64,000 nt of DNA from Caulobacter sp. Root1455 (GCF_001426905.1 NZ_LMFQ01000025.1:124001-188000); one strand, 5' to 3'. Counted from the first letter of the stretch, positions 10,807 to 19,819 are shown. The notes: generated from the letters alone by a model not told the origin. Made by a program: numbers and translations.

Positions 10807-13149
10807 CTACTTCTTCTTGTACGGCGTCTTGCCGCCCGGCTTCTTGCCGAAGGCGGGCTTGGGGCCGCCGAACGCCGGCTTGTCGCCGAAGGAGCCCCCG
10901 CTCTTGAAGGCCTTGGGGGCCTTGAACGGCTTGGGGCCCTTGAACGGCGTGGCCGGACCATCGGCGCGCGGCTTGCCGGCGTAGGGCTTGCCGCCCGGCG
11001 CGCCGTCGCGGGGACGGGCGACGTAGGGCGCCTTGGCCGGCTTGTGGTCCGGGTCGTAGGGCACGCTCTCGCGGGCTTCGCGAGGGGCGCGGCGCGGGGC
11101 CGGGCCTTCGTTCAGCGGCGAATAGGCCTTGGGGGCCTCGTCGCGCGGGGCGCGGGGCTGGAAGTCGCGCGGGGCGTCGTCACGGGGCGGACGCGGCTTG
11201 AAATCGCGCTTGGGACCCTCGTCGCGGTCTCGCGGCTTGTAGTCGCGCTTGGGTTCCTCGCCACGGGCGTAGGGCTTGGCGTTGCTCACGCCGTCGGCGC
11301 CGTACGAGGACGGACGCGGGCTGCTGTCGCGCGAACCCGGGGCGTTGGCGCGCGGGCCGCGGGGACCGGCGTCGTCGCGGGGCGGGCGCGGGGTATATTC
11401 GCGGCGCGGTGCGTCGTTGTCGTCACGGGGCGGGCGCGGGGCGTATTCCTTGCGCGGACCCGAAGCGTCCCGGGCGGCCGGGGCCGTGGTCGGGGTGATG
11501 GTCACGTCGTCGCGCACGGTGGCCTGCACCGCCGCCCCGAACTTCACTTCCGCCTCGGCCGAGATCTCGAACTTGGTGTCGTAGTCGAAGATCCGGATCG
11601 AGCCGATGTCCTTCTTGGTGATGTGGCCCAGGCGGCAGATCAGCGGGATCAGCCACTTGGGGTCGGCGTTGTTGCGGCGGCCGGTGTTGAGGCGGAACCA
11701 GGCCGAGTTGCTCATGTCGGCGCGCGGCTCGCGTTCCGGTCGGTCCCCAAAGTCGCGGGCCCCGCGATCGGCGAAGCGGTCGCCGGCGTCATTGGAACGC
11801 TCCCCGCGCACGCGCGGGCCCGGGTCAGCGCCGTGGCGCGGGTCGTCGTAGATCTCTTCCGGGGCCGGCAGCTTGGCGCGGCGGGTGCGGATCAGGGCGG
11901 CGGCGATCTCCAGCGGCGTGCGCTTGGCCAGCATGGCCTCGGCCAGGGTGGTGTCTTCCTCGACCACGGCCTCGTTGAAGATCGGGTCGTCGAGCAGGCG
12001 CTCGGTGTCCTTGGCGCGGATCTCGTCGGCGGTCGGGGCGCCGCCCCACTGGCCTTCGACGCCGGCGGCCATCAGCAGCTGCTCGGCCTTGCGGCGGCGG
12101 GTGTAGGGGACGACCAGGGCCGAGACGCCCTTCTTGCCGGCCCGGCCGGTGCGGCCCGAACGGTGCAGCAGGGTGGCCTTGTTGACCGGCAGTTCGGCGT
12201 GGATGACCAGGCCCAGGTCTGGCAGATCGAGACCGCGGGCGGCGACGTCGGTGGCGACGCAGACGCGGGCGTGGCCGTCGCGCAGCGCCTGCAGGGCGTC
12301 GGCGCGTTCACGTTGGCTCAGTTCGCCCGAAAGGCCGACCACGGCGAAGCCGCGCTCGCGCAGCTTGCTGTGCAGGGCGCGGACGCTTTCGCGGGTGTTG
12401 CAGAACACCAGGGCGCCGGGGCTTTCGAAATAGCGCAGCAGGTTGACGATCGCGTGCTCGGTCTCGTTGGGCGCCACGCGAACGGCGCGATACTCGATGT
12501 CGCGGTGCGGCTCGTTGCGGCCCAGGGTGTCGATGCGCAGGGCGTCGTTCTGGTAGCTCTTGGCCAGCTGCACGATCTCGCGCGCCAGGGTGGCCGAGAA
12601 CAGCAGGGTGCGGCGTTCCTTGGGGGCGGCGTCGAGGATGAATTCGAGGTCCTCGCGGAAGCCCATGTCGAGCATCTCGTCGGCCTCGTCGAGGACGGCG
12701 ACCTTCAGCTCCGACAGGTCCAGGTGGCCGCGCTCGATGTGGTCGCGCAGGCGGCCGGGGGTGCCGACCACGATGTGGGCGCCGTAGTTCAGCGCGCGCT
12801 GCTCGCGGCGAGCGTCCATGCCGCCCACGCAGTTGACGACCACGGCGCCGGCGTCGGCGTACAGCCACGTCAGCTCGCGATTGACCTGGATGGCCAGTTC
12901 ACGGGTCGGGGCGATGACCAGGCACATCGGGGCGCCGGCCTTGGAGAATTTCTCGGCGTCGCCCAGCAGGGTGGTGGCGGCGGCCAGGCCGAAGGCCACG
13001 GTCTTGCCCGAGCCGGTCTGGGCGCTGACCAGCAGGTCGCGGCCTTCGGCGTCGGCTTCCAGCACGGCGGCCTGGACGGGGGTGGGCTCGGAATAACCTT
13101 GAGCGGCAAGAGCCCGCTCAAGAGCGGGGTGGGAGGCGGGGAAGGGCAT
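10807..13149 (-). CDS. DEAD-box ATP-dependent RNA helicase with DbpA-type RNA-binding domain and long basic tail
   Basis: A 780-residue helicase. Core motifs run in order: Walker A AQTGSGKT (about 37-44), PTREL, VGTPGR, DEAD (about 153-157), FSAT, ARGLD and HRSGRTGRAG (about 330). A DbpA-like RNA-recognition fold follows (about 479-550; WFRLNTGRRNNADPKWLIPL). The last roughly 230 residues are a low-complexity, Arg/Lys/Pro-rich tail with three copies of PRPPRDD plus a degenerate one, then Gly/Phe/Lys-rich sequence ending in KKK. Such tails are disordered and bind RNA. Family members remodel ribosomal or messenger RNP. The frame is open 89 codons upstream, but homology starts at the ATG at 13149. 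A role in ribosome assembly or cold adaptation is inference. Confidence 0.93.
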   Translation of the reverse strand: MPFPASHPALERALAAQGYSEPTPVQAAVLEADAEGRDLLVSAQTGSGKTVAFGLAAATTLLGDAEKFSKAGAPMCLVIAPTRELAIQVNRELTWLYADAGAVVVNCVGGMDARREQRALNYGAHIVVGTPGRLRDHIERGHLDLSELKVAVLDEADEMLDMGFREDLEFILDAAPKERRTLLFSATLAREIVQLAKSYQNDALRIDTLGRNEPHRDIEYRAVRVAPNETEHAIVNLLRYFESPGALVFCNTRESVRALHSKLRERGFAVVGLSGELSQRERADALQALRDGHARVCVATDVAARGLDLPDLGLVIHAELPVNKATLLHRSGRTGRAGKKGVSALVVPYTRRRKAEQLLMAAGVEGQWGGAPTADEIRAKDTERLLDDPIFNEAVVEEDTTLAEAMLAKRTPLEIAAALIRTRRAKLPAPEEIYDDPRHGADPGPRVRGERSNDAGDRFADRGARDFGDRPEREPRADMSNSAWFRLNTGRRNNADPKWLIPLICRLGHITKKDIGSIRIFDYDTKFEISAEAEVKFGAAVQATVRDDVTITPTTAPAARDASGPRKEYAPRPPRDDNDAPRREYTPRPPRDDAGPRGPRANAPGSRDSSPRPSSYGADGVSNAKPYARGEEPKRDYKPRDRDEGPKRDFKPRPPRDDAPRDFQPRAPRDEAPKAYSPLNEGPAPRRAPREARESVPYDPDHKPAKAPYVARPRDGAPGGKPYAGKPRADGPATPFKGPKPFKAPKAFKSGGSFGDKPAFGGPKPAFGKKPGGKTPYKKK

Positions 13150-13556
13150 ATAGGTCCAATTCGGTTCAAGCGGACGGCACACACACACGTGCGGCCCGCA
13201 CCACGACCAAATACGACCCCCAAACGGACCGTGTTCTTGGTCAATATCTTCAGAGAATAGACCTTTTTCGCCGGGATGCCGATGAGGCGCGACGAAACAC
13301 GGTCTGATGGGCGGCCTAAGGAGGCCAAAACCGTCCGGAAAGCAAGGGCGCGGGGGAAAGAATGCTGCGGTGCGGCGAAATGGTCGCGCGATCGTGGCGC
13401 ACCCACTCGCCCCCAACCTGACCGCTTCGCGGTCTGTCCGCCCCCATGGGGGCCGGAGGACGCGCGCCTTCCTCTTCCCCCCGCGGGGGGAAGACGGTCG
13501 CGAAGCGACCCGTAGGGGGCAAGCGGTCGCCGCCCTACCTGTTCAGAAAAGGATCC
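13150..13556. other. Intergenic region upstream of the helicase gene, downstream of parE
   Basis: A 407-bp gap. The part next to the helicase start (13150-13430) is its 5' region; no convincing -10/-35 pair was found by eye. The remainder is occupied by a hairpin-rich repeat element (13439-13510). Short open frames here are antisense or repeat-derived and are not called. Confidence 0.5.
13439..13510. repeat. Palindromic intergenic element
   Basis: It contains a CCCCCATGGGGG palindrome, a perfect 9-bp hairpin CTTCCCCCC/GGGGGGAAG (13474-13482 with 13485-13493) and GGTCGC-GAA-GCGACC (13496-13510). The last hairpin is nearly the same as one in the element at 10655-10795. It lies just after the parE stop and may help end that transcript. 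Confidence 0.65.
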
Positions 13557-15668
13557 CTACAGATCCAGGTCGTCCGCCGCGAACTCGGCGTTCTCCTGGA
13601 TGAACCGGAAGCGCAGCTCGGGCTTGCGGCCCATCAGGGTCTCGACCAGGGCCTCGACCGCTTCCTCGGACCGGGGGAGGGTGATCTTGGCCAGGGTGCG
13701 CACCGACGGGTCCATGGTGGTCTCCTTCAGCTGGGAGGCCATCATCTCGCCCAGGCCCTTGAAGCGGCCGATCTCGGGCTTCTTGCCCTTGAACATCGTG
13801 GCCAAGAGCTCGTCCTTGTGCTCGTCGTCGCGGGCGTAGGCGCTCTTGCCGCCGTGGCTGATGCGGTACAGCGGCGGCAGGGCCAGGAACAGGTGCCCCT
13901 GGCGGATCAGGTCCGGCATGGTCCGGTAGAAGAAGGTGATCAGCAGGCTGGCGATGTGGGCGCCGTCGACGTCGGCGTCGGTCATGATGATGATCCGCTC
14001 GTAGCGCAGATCCTCTTCCTTGTACCGGTTGCCGCCCTGGGCCCCGAGGGCCAGCATCAGGTCGCTGAGCTCCTTGTTGGCCGTGAACTTCTCGCCGCTG
14101 GCCGAGGCCACGTTGAGGATCTTGCCGCGCAGGGGCAGGATCGCCTGGTTCTTGCGGTTGCGGGCCTGCTTGGCCGAGCCGCCGGCCGAGTCGCCTTCGA
14201 CGATGAACAGCTCGGCGCCATCGACGGCCCCAGCCGCGCAGTCGGCCAGCTTGCCCGGCAGGCGCAGCTTGCGGGTCGCCGAGGCGCGCTGGACTTCCTT
14301 GTCCTTGCGGCGCTTGAGGCGTTCCTCGGCGCGCTCGATGACGAACTCCAGCAGGGCCTGGGCGGCCTTGGGCGAACCGGTCAGCCAGTGGTCGAACGGG
14401 TCGCGCAGGGCGTTTTCGACGAAGCGCTGGGCCTCGCTCGAGGACAGCTTTTCCTTGGTCTGGCCCTGGAATTCCGGGTTCTTGATGAACACCGAGATCA
14501 GGGCGCCGGCCTGGGCGATCACGTCGTCGGCGGTGATGATCGCCGCGCGCTTCTCGTTCTTCAGTTCGGCGTAGGCCTTCAGGCCCCGGGTCAGGGCGGC
14601 GCGCAGGCCGCTCTCGTGGGTGCCGCCCTCGGGGGTCGGCACGGTGTTGCAGTACGACTGCATGAAGCCGTCATGCTCGCCGAAGCCGCGCGGGGTCCAG
14701 GCGATGGCCCACTCGACCGCGCCGGCCTCGCCCTGACGCTCGATGCGCCCGGAGAAGCTGTCGGGCGTGACCAGCTCCAGGCCCTTGGTGCGCTCGGCCA
14801 GGAAGTCGGCCAGGCCGTTGGGGAAGTGGAAGGTGGCCTCGGCGGGGGTCTGGTCCTGGATTCGCGAGGGATCGCAGGACCATTTGATCTGCACGCCGCG
14901 GAACAGATAGGCCTTGGAGCGGGCCATGCGGTACAGGCGCGCCGGCTTGAAGCCGCAGCCTTCGCCGAAGATCTGGTCGTCGGGTTTGAAGCGCACCTGG
15001 GTGCCGCGCTTCTTGCTGGGCTGGATCTTCTCGACCGGGCCCAGCGGCTTGCCGCGCGCGAAGCTCTGGCGGTGCTCGAAGCCGTCGCGCCAGACGGTGA
15101 CCTCGACCAGTTCGGACAGGGCGTTGACGACGCTGGCGCCGACCCCGTGCAGGCCGCCCGAGGTCTCGTAGGCCTTGCCGCTGAACTTACCGCCCGCGTG
15201 CAGGACGGTCATGATCACTTCCAGGGCCGACTTGCCCGGATGCTTGGGGTGCTCGTCGACCGGCATGCCGCGCCCGTCGTCGCGGACCGACAGGTAGCCG
15301 TCGGCGTCGAGCTTGACCTCGATGGTCTTGGCGAAGCCGGCCACGGCCTCGTCCATCGAGTTGTCCAGCACTTCGGCGAACAGGTGGTGCAGGGCCCGCT
15401 CGTCGGTGCCGCCGATGTACATGCCCGGACGCATGCGCACGGGCTCCAGGCCTTCCAGCACTTCGATCGAGCTGGCGTCGTACCCGCCGGACGAAGGCGC
15501 TCCGGACGAGGGCGCGGACGAGGGCGCGGCCGAGGGCGGCGGCGGCGCGGCGGGGCGCGGCGCGGGCTGAGGATGCGGCTCGCGGGCAGGGAACGGCGAG
15601 GCCGGGACCGGAGCCAGGGCGTCGTCGTCGAACAACGAGAAGGAAGCGGGAGCGTCTTTGGAGGACAT
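13557..15668 (-). CDS. parE: DNA topoisomerase IV subunit B
   Basis: A 703-residue type IIA topoisomerase ATPase subunit. The GHKL ATPase domain has EVLDNSMDEAVAG, DDGRGMP and GGLHGVGASVVNAL; the Toprim domain has VEGDSAGGSAKQ and DADVDGAHI. With ParC it decatenates daughter chromosomes. It is called ParE rather than GyrB because it is short (no long GyrB-type insert) and matches the alphaproteobacterial ParE pattern. The first roughly 60 residues are a Pro/Ala/Ser-rich low-complexity extension before YDASSIEVLEGLEPVRMRPGMYIG. The ATG at 15668 was chosen because the frame upstream is not family-like, though it is open to 15791. Confidence 0.95.
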   Translation of the reverse strand: MSSKDAPASFSLFDDDALAPVPASPFPAREPHPQPAPRPAAPPPPSAAPSSAPSSGAPSSGGYDASSIEVLEGLEPVRMRPGMYIGGTDERALHHLFAEVLDNSMDEAVAGFAKTIEVKLDADGYLSVRDDGRGMPVDEHPKHPGKSALEVIMTVLHAGGKFSGKAYETSGGLHGVGASVVNALSELVEVTVWRDGFEHRQSFARGKPLGPVEKIQPSKKRGTQVRFKPDDQIFGEGCGFKPARLYRMARSKAYLFRGVQIKWSCDPSRIQDQTPAEATFHFPNGLADFLAERTKGLELVTPDSFSGRIERQGEAGAVEWAIAWTPRGFGEHDGFMQSYCNTVPTPEGGTHESGLRAALTRGLKAYAELKNEKRAAIITADDVIAQAGALISVFIKNPEFQGQTKEKLSSSEAQRFVENALRDPFDHWLTGSPKAAQALLEFVIERAEERLKRRKDKEVQRASATRKLRLPGKLADCAAGAVDGAELFIVEGDSAGGSAKQARNRKNQAILPLRGKILNVASASGEKFTANKELSDLMLALGAQGGNRYKEEDLRYERIIIMTDADVDGAHIASLLITFFYRTMPDLIRQGHLFLALPPLYRISHGGKSAYARDDEHKDELLATMFKGKKPEIGRFKGLGEMMASQLKETTMDPSVRTLAKITLPRSEEAVEALVETLMGRKPELRFRFIQENAEFAADDLDL

Positions 15669-15840
15669 TACGGGAACATGCGTCGATTCGGCGGGAGCGC
15701 CCCGTATGGGCCGTGCGGCGCACGAAGAAAAGAGGGGGATAGGTCGCGCCACGGGCGGCGGACACCGATTTGCCGGTCTGGATGGACGCATGGCAGGATG
15801 GCGCGTTCCTTAGACGGTTTCAGCCCGACGGAGCTTCGCG

Positions 15841-16197
15841 ATGACCTGGCGACCCCTGACCATCCTGCTGGCTTCGCTGAGCCTGCTGGCCTGTTCCAGC
15901 CCCGGTTCAGCCCCGGCGCAGTCGACGCCGCCGACCAACGCCCGCGCCCCGGTGGCCGAGGGCGGCATGTGCGGCGGGTTCGCCGGCTTCCAATGCGCCG
16001 AAGGGCTGAGCTGCCAGATGCAGCCGGGCCAGTGCCGAACGGTGGCCGACGCCTCTGGCGTCTGCCGCAAGCCGCCGCAGATGTGCACGATGATCTACGC
16101 CCCGGTCTGCGGCTGCGACGGCAAGACCTACTCCAGCGCCTGCACCGCCGCCGCCAAGGGCGTCAGCGTCGCGGCTCAGGGGGAATGCAAGGCCTAG
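15841..16197 (+). CDS. Lipoprotein with Kazal-type protease-inhibitor domain
   Basis: A 118-residue protein with a lipoprotein signal peptide (lipobox LLAC, lipidated Cys18). A cysteine-rich segment (about 48-70) follows, then a Kazal-like domain (about 75-117) with the core PVCGCDGKTYSSACTAA. Kazal domains inhibit serine proteases by a substrate-like loop. Bacterial versions are surface or periplasmic, and their targets are mostly unknown. Defence against foreign or own proteases is inference. The stop codon overlaps that of the convergent downstream gene in a shared CTAG. Confidence 0.85.
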   Translation: MTWRPLTILLASLSLLACSSPGSAPAQSTPPTNARAPVAEGGMCGGFAGFQCAEGLSCQMQPGQCRTVADASGVCRKPPQMCTMIYAPVCGCDGKTYSSACTAAAKGVSVAAQGECKA

Positions 16198-16952
16198 GGC
16201 AGGCGGCTGAGCTTGGGCTTGTAGGACCAGGTCTCGACCTCGACGCCCTTGACCAAGACTGCCGCGCGGGCCTGGTCCGGACTCGCGCCATAGGCCGCCG
16301 CCATCAGTCCCGCCAGGTCGGCGGGGCGGCCGGCGAGGTCGGCCCAGGCGCGGCGCGGGACCAGCACCAGGTAGCTGCCGAGATCGCCGCCGCCCGCCAG
16401 GCGGTACCAGGTCCAGCCGAGGGCGCCCTTGCCGGTCTGGCCGGCCTGGGCCGCGGCGAGCAGGGCGGCCTCGAAGGCCGCGACGTCACCGGGGGCGACG
16501 CGCGGGCTGTAGACGTCGAGCACCGGGCTGGGCTGGCGCTCCTCCAGGCTGCGGACCGTGCTGGGCTCGGGCCACAGCACATGGGCCGAATAGGCGCGCG
16601 CCTTGGCGTAGGGCAGGACGCGGGCCTCCATGTCGGCGCCGTCGCCGGCGGGATCGGGCCGGCGGTCCATGGCCGCGAACGGGACGCCGAAGGTCCCGTC
16701 GACGAACAGGCCGGTGCGCGGACCGCTGGTCACGTACCAGCCGAACCAGGGCAGGGCGTCGGCGTGGGCGGCGTGCCATTGCAGGTGCGCGGCGTAGCCG
16801 GCCTCGAAGGCGTCCTGCTTGCCGCGATCGACGTCGTAGGTGAACAGGAAGGCCGCCTGTTCAGCCGCCTTCGCGGAAGATTGAGCGTGGGCCTGGCCGC
16901 TTGCCAGACCCGCCGCCAGGGCGGCCGCCAGCATCACGTGTTTCCAGATCAT
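16194..16952 (-). CDS. Exported protein of unknown function
   Basis: A 252-residue protein with a clear signal peptide (MIWKHVMLAAALAAGLASGQAHAQ). The mature part has two similar-looking segments, each beginning with an aromatic strand and a helix rich in Ala (FLFTYDVDRGKQDAFEAGYAAHLQWH and DVYSPRVAPGDVAAFEAALLAAAQ). This may indicate a duplicated ferredoxin-like fold; that is a guess. The ATG at 16952 is chosen because GGAGG sits 5 bp before it, whereas the ATG at 16967 has no ribosome site. It is divergent from a LysR-type regulator across 92 bp, the arrangement usual for a regulator and its target. Confidence 0.7.
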   Translation of the reverse strand: MIWKHVMLAAALAAGLASGQAHAQSSAKAAEQAAFLFTYDVDRGKQDAFEAGYAAHLQWHAAHADALPWFGWYVTSGPRTGLFVDGTFGVPFAAMDRRPDPAGDGADMEARVLPYAKARAYSAHVLWPEPSTVRSLEERQPSPVLDVYSPRVAPGDVAAFEAALLAAAQAGQTGKGALGWTWYRLAGGGDLGSYLVLVPRRAWADLAGRPADLAGLMAAAYGASPDQARAAVLVKGVEVETWSYKPKLSRLP

Positions 16953-16984
16953 CGGCGCCTCCGTCATGAAGTTGCAGACCTAGC

Positions 16985-17030
16985 GCCGAACGCGGTTCGG
17001 CAATATTTCAAACGGAACGGCCCTTCGTTC
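16985..17030. promoter_or_regulatory. Two inverted repeats in a divergent LysR-type promoter
   Basis: GCCGAACGCGGTTCGGC (16985-17001) is a perfect 7+3+7 palindrome. GAACG-N6-CGTTC (17015-17019 with 17026-17030) is a second inverted repeat. Both sit between the LysR gene and the divergent exported-protein gene. They are plausible operator sites for the adjacent regulator. Confidence 0.45.
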
Positions 17031-17044
17031 TGGATTTCGAAACG

Positions 17045-17935
17045 ATGCGACATGTCGATCTGCGACGGGCGGCGGTGTTCCATGCGGTGGCGGCGGCCGG
17101 CGGCATCGCCGCGGCCAGTCCGCGCCTGGGCAAGTCGCCGCCGGCCATCCACCATGACCTCAAGGCCTTCGAACGCGAGATGGGCCGGCCGCTGTTCGAG
17201 AAGGTGGGACGAGGCCTGCGGCTGACCGCCGCCGGCCAGGCGTTGTTCGAAACCGTCGGCCGGGCCCTGGACGACGTCGAACGAACCCGCGAGCGGCTGA
17301 GCCGGGCCGATCCGGCCCTACGTCCGCTGCGCCTGGCCGTGGTCTCGGCCTTCGGGCGCTACCGCCTGGCGCCCCGGCTCTATGCCCGCCTGCCGGCCGA
17401 CCGCCCGATCGAGCTGGTGTTCGGCTCGCACGAGACGGTGCTGTCGGCCGTGTCGACCGGCGCCGTCGACCTGGGCGTCACCTATCGGTCGGTCACCGCC
17501 GCGCCGGTGCAGTCGACGCCGGTCGCGCTGGAGGAGCTGGTGCTGGCCGCGCCAATGGGAATGGACCTCTCGCAGGATCTCGCCGCCCTCTCGCGCACCG
17601 CCTTCGCCACCTATGACGAGTACGAGTTCGTGTTCGGCCATTGGTTCGAGACGGTGTTCGGCGCCCAGCCGGACGCCTTGCGGCGCCTGGACCACGCCGG
17701 CGAGATCGAGGAGGCGATGGAGAGCTGCGCCGCCGGCCGGGGCGCGATCATCGCGCCGCTCGACCTGGTCCGGTCGGCCTGTTGGCGCGACCGCGTGCGG
17801 ATCGTCCGGCCGGTGGGGCGGCCGCCTTGCTTCAACGTCCTGCACCTGCTGGGGCTTGGCGCGGCGCTGGCTTCGCCTGATGCTGACACGATCCGGTCCG
17901 TGCTCGCCGAGACTGGCGAGGGGGAGGAACCATGA
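17045..17935 (+). CDS. LysR-family transcriptional regulator
   Basis: A 296-residue regulator. The N-terminal winged helix-turn-helix (about 1-60) reads DLRRAAVFHAVAAAGGIAAASPRLGKSPPAIHHDLKAFEREMGRPLFEKVGRGLRLTAAG in structure, typical of LysR except that the second helix is Gly/Ala-rich. The substrate-binding-like domain follows from about 92. The ligand is unknown. Its stop overlaps the start of the ABM-domain gene (ATGA at 17932-17935), so the two are translationally coupled. It also faces a divergent exported-protein gene, another likely target. Confidence 0.9.
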   Translation: MRHVDLRRAAVFHAVAAAGGIAAASPRLGKSPPAIHHDLKAFEREMGRPLFEKVGRGLRLTAAGQALFETVGRALDDVERTRERLSRADPALRPLRLAVVSAFGRYRLAPRLYARLPADRPIELVFGSHETVLSAVSTGAVDLGVTYRSVTAAPVQSTPVALEELVLAAPMGMDLSQDLAALSRTAFATYDEYEFVFGHWFETVFGAQPDALRRLDHAGEIEEAMESCAAGRGAIIAPLDLVRSACWRDRVRIVRPVGRPPCFNVLHLLGLGAALASPDADTIRSVLAETGEGEEP

Positions 17936-18336
17936 CGCTTTCCAACGCTATCGAACGGCGCGCGCTGCTGGCCGGCGGTCTGGCCCTGGCGGCCGTCGCC
18001 GCGCCGTCCCTGACCCAGGCCAAGGAGGACAAGACGATGTACGGACTGATCGGCCAGATGAAGGCCGCGCCCGGCAAGCGGGACGAACTGGCGGCCATCC
18101 TGGCCGAGAGCACCGAGGGCATGCCCGGCTGCCTCAGCTACATCGTCGCCAAGGACGCGACCGACGCCGACGCCCTGTGGATCACCGAGGTCTGGACCGA
18201 CAAGGACAGCCACGCCGCCTCGCTGAAGCTGCCGGCCGTCCAGGCCGCCATCGCCAAGGCGCGGCCGATCATCGCCGGCTTCGGCCACCGGTTCGAGACC
18301 ACGCCGATCGGCGGCGTCGGCCTGGCCGAGGCCTGA
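17932..18336 (+). CDS. Exported antibiotic-biosynthesis-monooxygenase (ABM) domain protein
   Basis: A 134-residue protein with a Tat-like N-terminus (IERRALLAGGLALAAVAAP) and a single ABM domain (about 36-125): YGLIGQMKAAPGKRDELAAILAESTEGMPGCLSYIVAKD and LWITEVWTDKDSHAASL. ABM proteins are small dimeric alpha/beta-barrel enzymes or ligand binders (quinol oxidation, heme or aldehyde metabolism). Export of such a domain with a Tat-like signal suggests a periplasmic role, which is inference. It is translationally coupled to the upstream LysR gene and ends at a strong hairpin. Confidence 0.82.
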   Translation: MTLSNAIERRALLAGGLALAAVAAPSLTQAKEDKTMYGLIGQMKAAPGKRDELAAILAESTEGMPGCLSYIVAKDATDADALWITEVWTDKDSHAASLKLPAVQAAIAKARPIIAGFGHRFETTPIGGVGLAEA

Positions 18337-18343
18337 AAGAAAA

Positions 18344-18369
18344 AGGCCCGCGGATCGCTCCGCGGGCCT
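18344..18369. terminator. Bidirectional hairpin terminator
   Basis: A perfect 11-bp stem (18344-18354 with 18359-18369, loop TCGC) lies between the convergent ABM and glnA genes. On the minus strand the hairpin is followed by a T-run (complement of GAAAGAAAAA), giving a good terminator for glnA. Confidence 0.85.
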
Positions 18370-18409
18370 CGTCTTTCGTCCTAAGCCCCAAGGGGTTCAG
18401 GTCTTTCGC

Positions 18410-19819
18410 TTAGCACTTGTAGTACATGTCGAATTCGACCGGGTGCGGGTGCAGGGTCAGACGCATAACCTCTTCCATCTTCAGCTCGATGTAGCTGTCG
18501 ATGAAGTCGTCATCCATCACGCCGCCGGCCTTCAGGAAGGCGCGGTCCTTGTCGAGGTTCTCGAGAGCCTCGCGGAGCGAACCGCAGACTTCCGGGATCT
18601 TCTTCTGCTCGCGGGGCGGCAGGTCGTACAGGTTCTTGTCGGCGGCCGCGCCCGGATCGATCTTGTTGTTGATGCCGTCGAGGCCCGCCATCAGCAGGGC
18701 GACGAAGGTCAGGTACGGGTTGCCCATCGGATCGGGGAAGCGCGCCTCGATGCGCTTGGCCTTCGGCGAGTCGACGTGCGGGATGCGGATCGAGGCCGAG
18801 CGGTTGCGCGACGAATAGGCCAGCTTCACCGGGGCTTCGTAGCCGGGCACCAGGCGCTTGTACGAGTTCGTCGTGGAGTTCGAGAACGCGTTGATCGCCT
18901 TGGCGTGCTTGATGATGCCGCCGATGTACCACAGGCACATGTCCGACAGGCCGGCGTACTTGTCGCCGGCGAACAGCGGCTTGCCGTCCTGCCAGATCGA
19001 CTGGTGCACGTGCATGCCCGAGCCGTTGTCGCCGAACATCGGCTTGGCCATGAAGGTGGCCGTCTTGCCGTAGGCGTGGGCCACGTTGTGGATCACGTAC
19101 TTGTAGAGCTGCATCCGGTCGGCCATCACGACCATGGTGTCGAACTTCAGGCCGAGCTCGTGCTGGGCGGGCGCCACTTCGTGGTGGTGCTTTTCCGGTT
19201 TCATGCCCAGCTCGCCCATCACGGCCAGCATTTCGCCGCGCAGGTCCTGAGCCGAGTCGATCGGGTTGACGGGGAAGTAGCCGCCCTTCGGACCCGGGCG
19301 GTGGCCCATGTTGCCTTCCGGATATTCCTTGGCCGAGTTGCCCGGCAGTTCGACGGAGTCGAAGGAGTAGCCGGTGTTGTTCGAGGCCGTGCTCCAGCGC
19401 ACGTCGTCGAAGATGAAGAACTCGGCTTCCGGGCCGAAGAACACGGTGTCGCCGATGCCCGACGACTTGACGTAGGCCAGGGCGTTCTTGGCGATCGAGC
19501 GCGGGTCGCGGTTATAGGGGGTGCCCGTGTCGGGGTTCACCACGTCGCAGAACAGCGCCAGGGTGGTCTGCTGGTAGAACGGATCGATGATCGCGCTGTC
19601 CAGGTCCGGACGCAGCTTCATGTCCGACTCGTTGATGGCCTTCCAGCCGGCGATCGACGAGCCGTCGAACATGGTGCCGTCGTTGAGGAAGTCGTCATCG
19701 ACCAGGTCGATGTCGAACGTGACGTGCTGCAGTTTGCCGCGCACGTCGGTGAAACGAACGTCGACGTACTTGACGTCCTTTTCCTTGATCAGATCCAGGA
19801 TTTGCTTGGCGGTGCTCAT
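18410..19819 (-). CDS. glnA: Glutamine synthetase type I
   Basis: A 469-residue GS-I subunit that condenses ammonia and glutamate with ATP to make glutamine; the enzyme is a cytoplasmic dodecamer. Signatures include [17 protein letters not shown], the ATP-binding [16 protein letters not shown] and the adenylylation loop NLYDLPP with the target tyrosine at 398. This shows the adenylyltransferase-regulated form. It lies 39 bp after glnB on the same strand, so the two form an operon in which the PII sensor and its target enzyme are co-expressed. Length and motifs are normal. Confidence 0.98.
   Translation of the reverse strand: MSTAKQILDLIKEKDVKYVDVRFTDVRGKLQHVTFDIDLVDDDFLNDGTMFDGSSIAGWKAINESDMKLRPDLDSAIIDPFYQQTTLALFCDVVNPDTGTPYNRDPRSIAKNALAYVKSSGIGDTVFFGPEAEFFIFDDVRWSTASNNTGYSFDSVELPGNSAKEYPEGNMGHRPGPKGGYFPVNPIDSAQDLRGEMLAVMGELGMKPEKHHHEVAPAQHELGLKFDTMVVMADRMQLYKYVIHNVAHAYGKTATFMAKPMFGDNGSGMHVHQSIWQDGKPLFAGDKYAGLSDMCLWYIGGIIKHAKAINAFSNSTTNSYKRLVPGYEAPVKLAYSSRNRSASIRIPHVDSPKAKRIEARFPDPMGNPYLTFVALLMAGLDGINNKIDPGAAADKNLYDLPPREQKKIPEVCGSLREALENLDKDRAFLKAGGVMDDDFIDSYIELKMEEVMRLTLHPHPVEFDMYYKC

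Noticed and set aside
11276-11584. Repetitive PRPPRDD-coding DNA as a possible CRISPR or tandem repeat
   Set aside because: The repeats are short, irregular and in frame with the helicase; no spacer-repeat structure.
13446-17225. Plus-strand frame of 1259 codons opposite parE
   Set aside because: Passes through repeats and opposite strands of three genes; no motifs.
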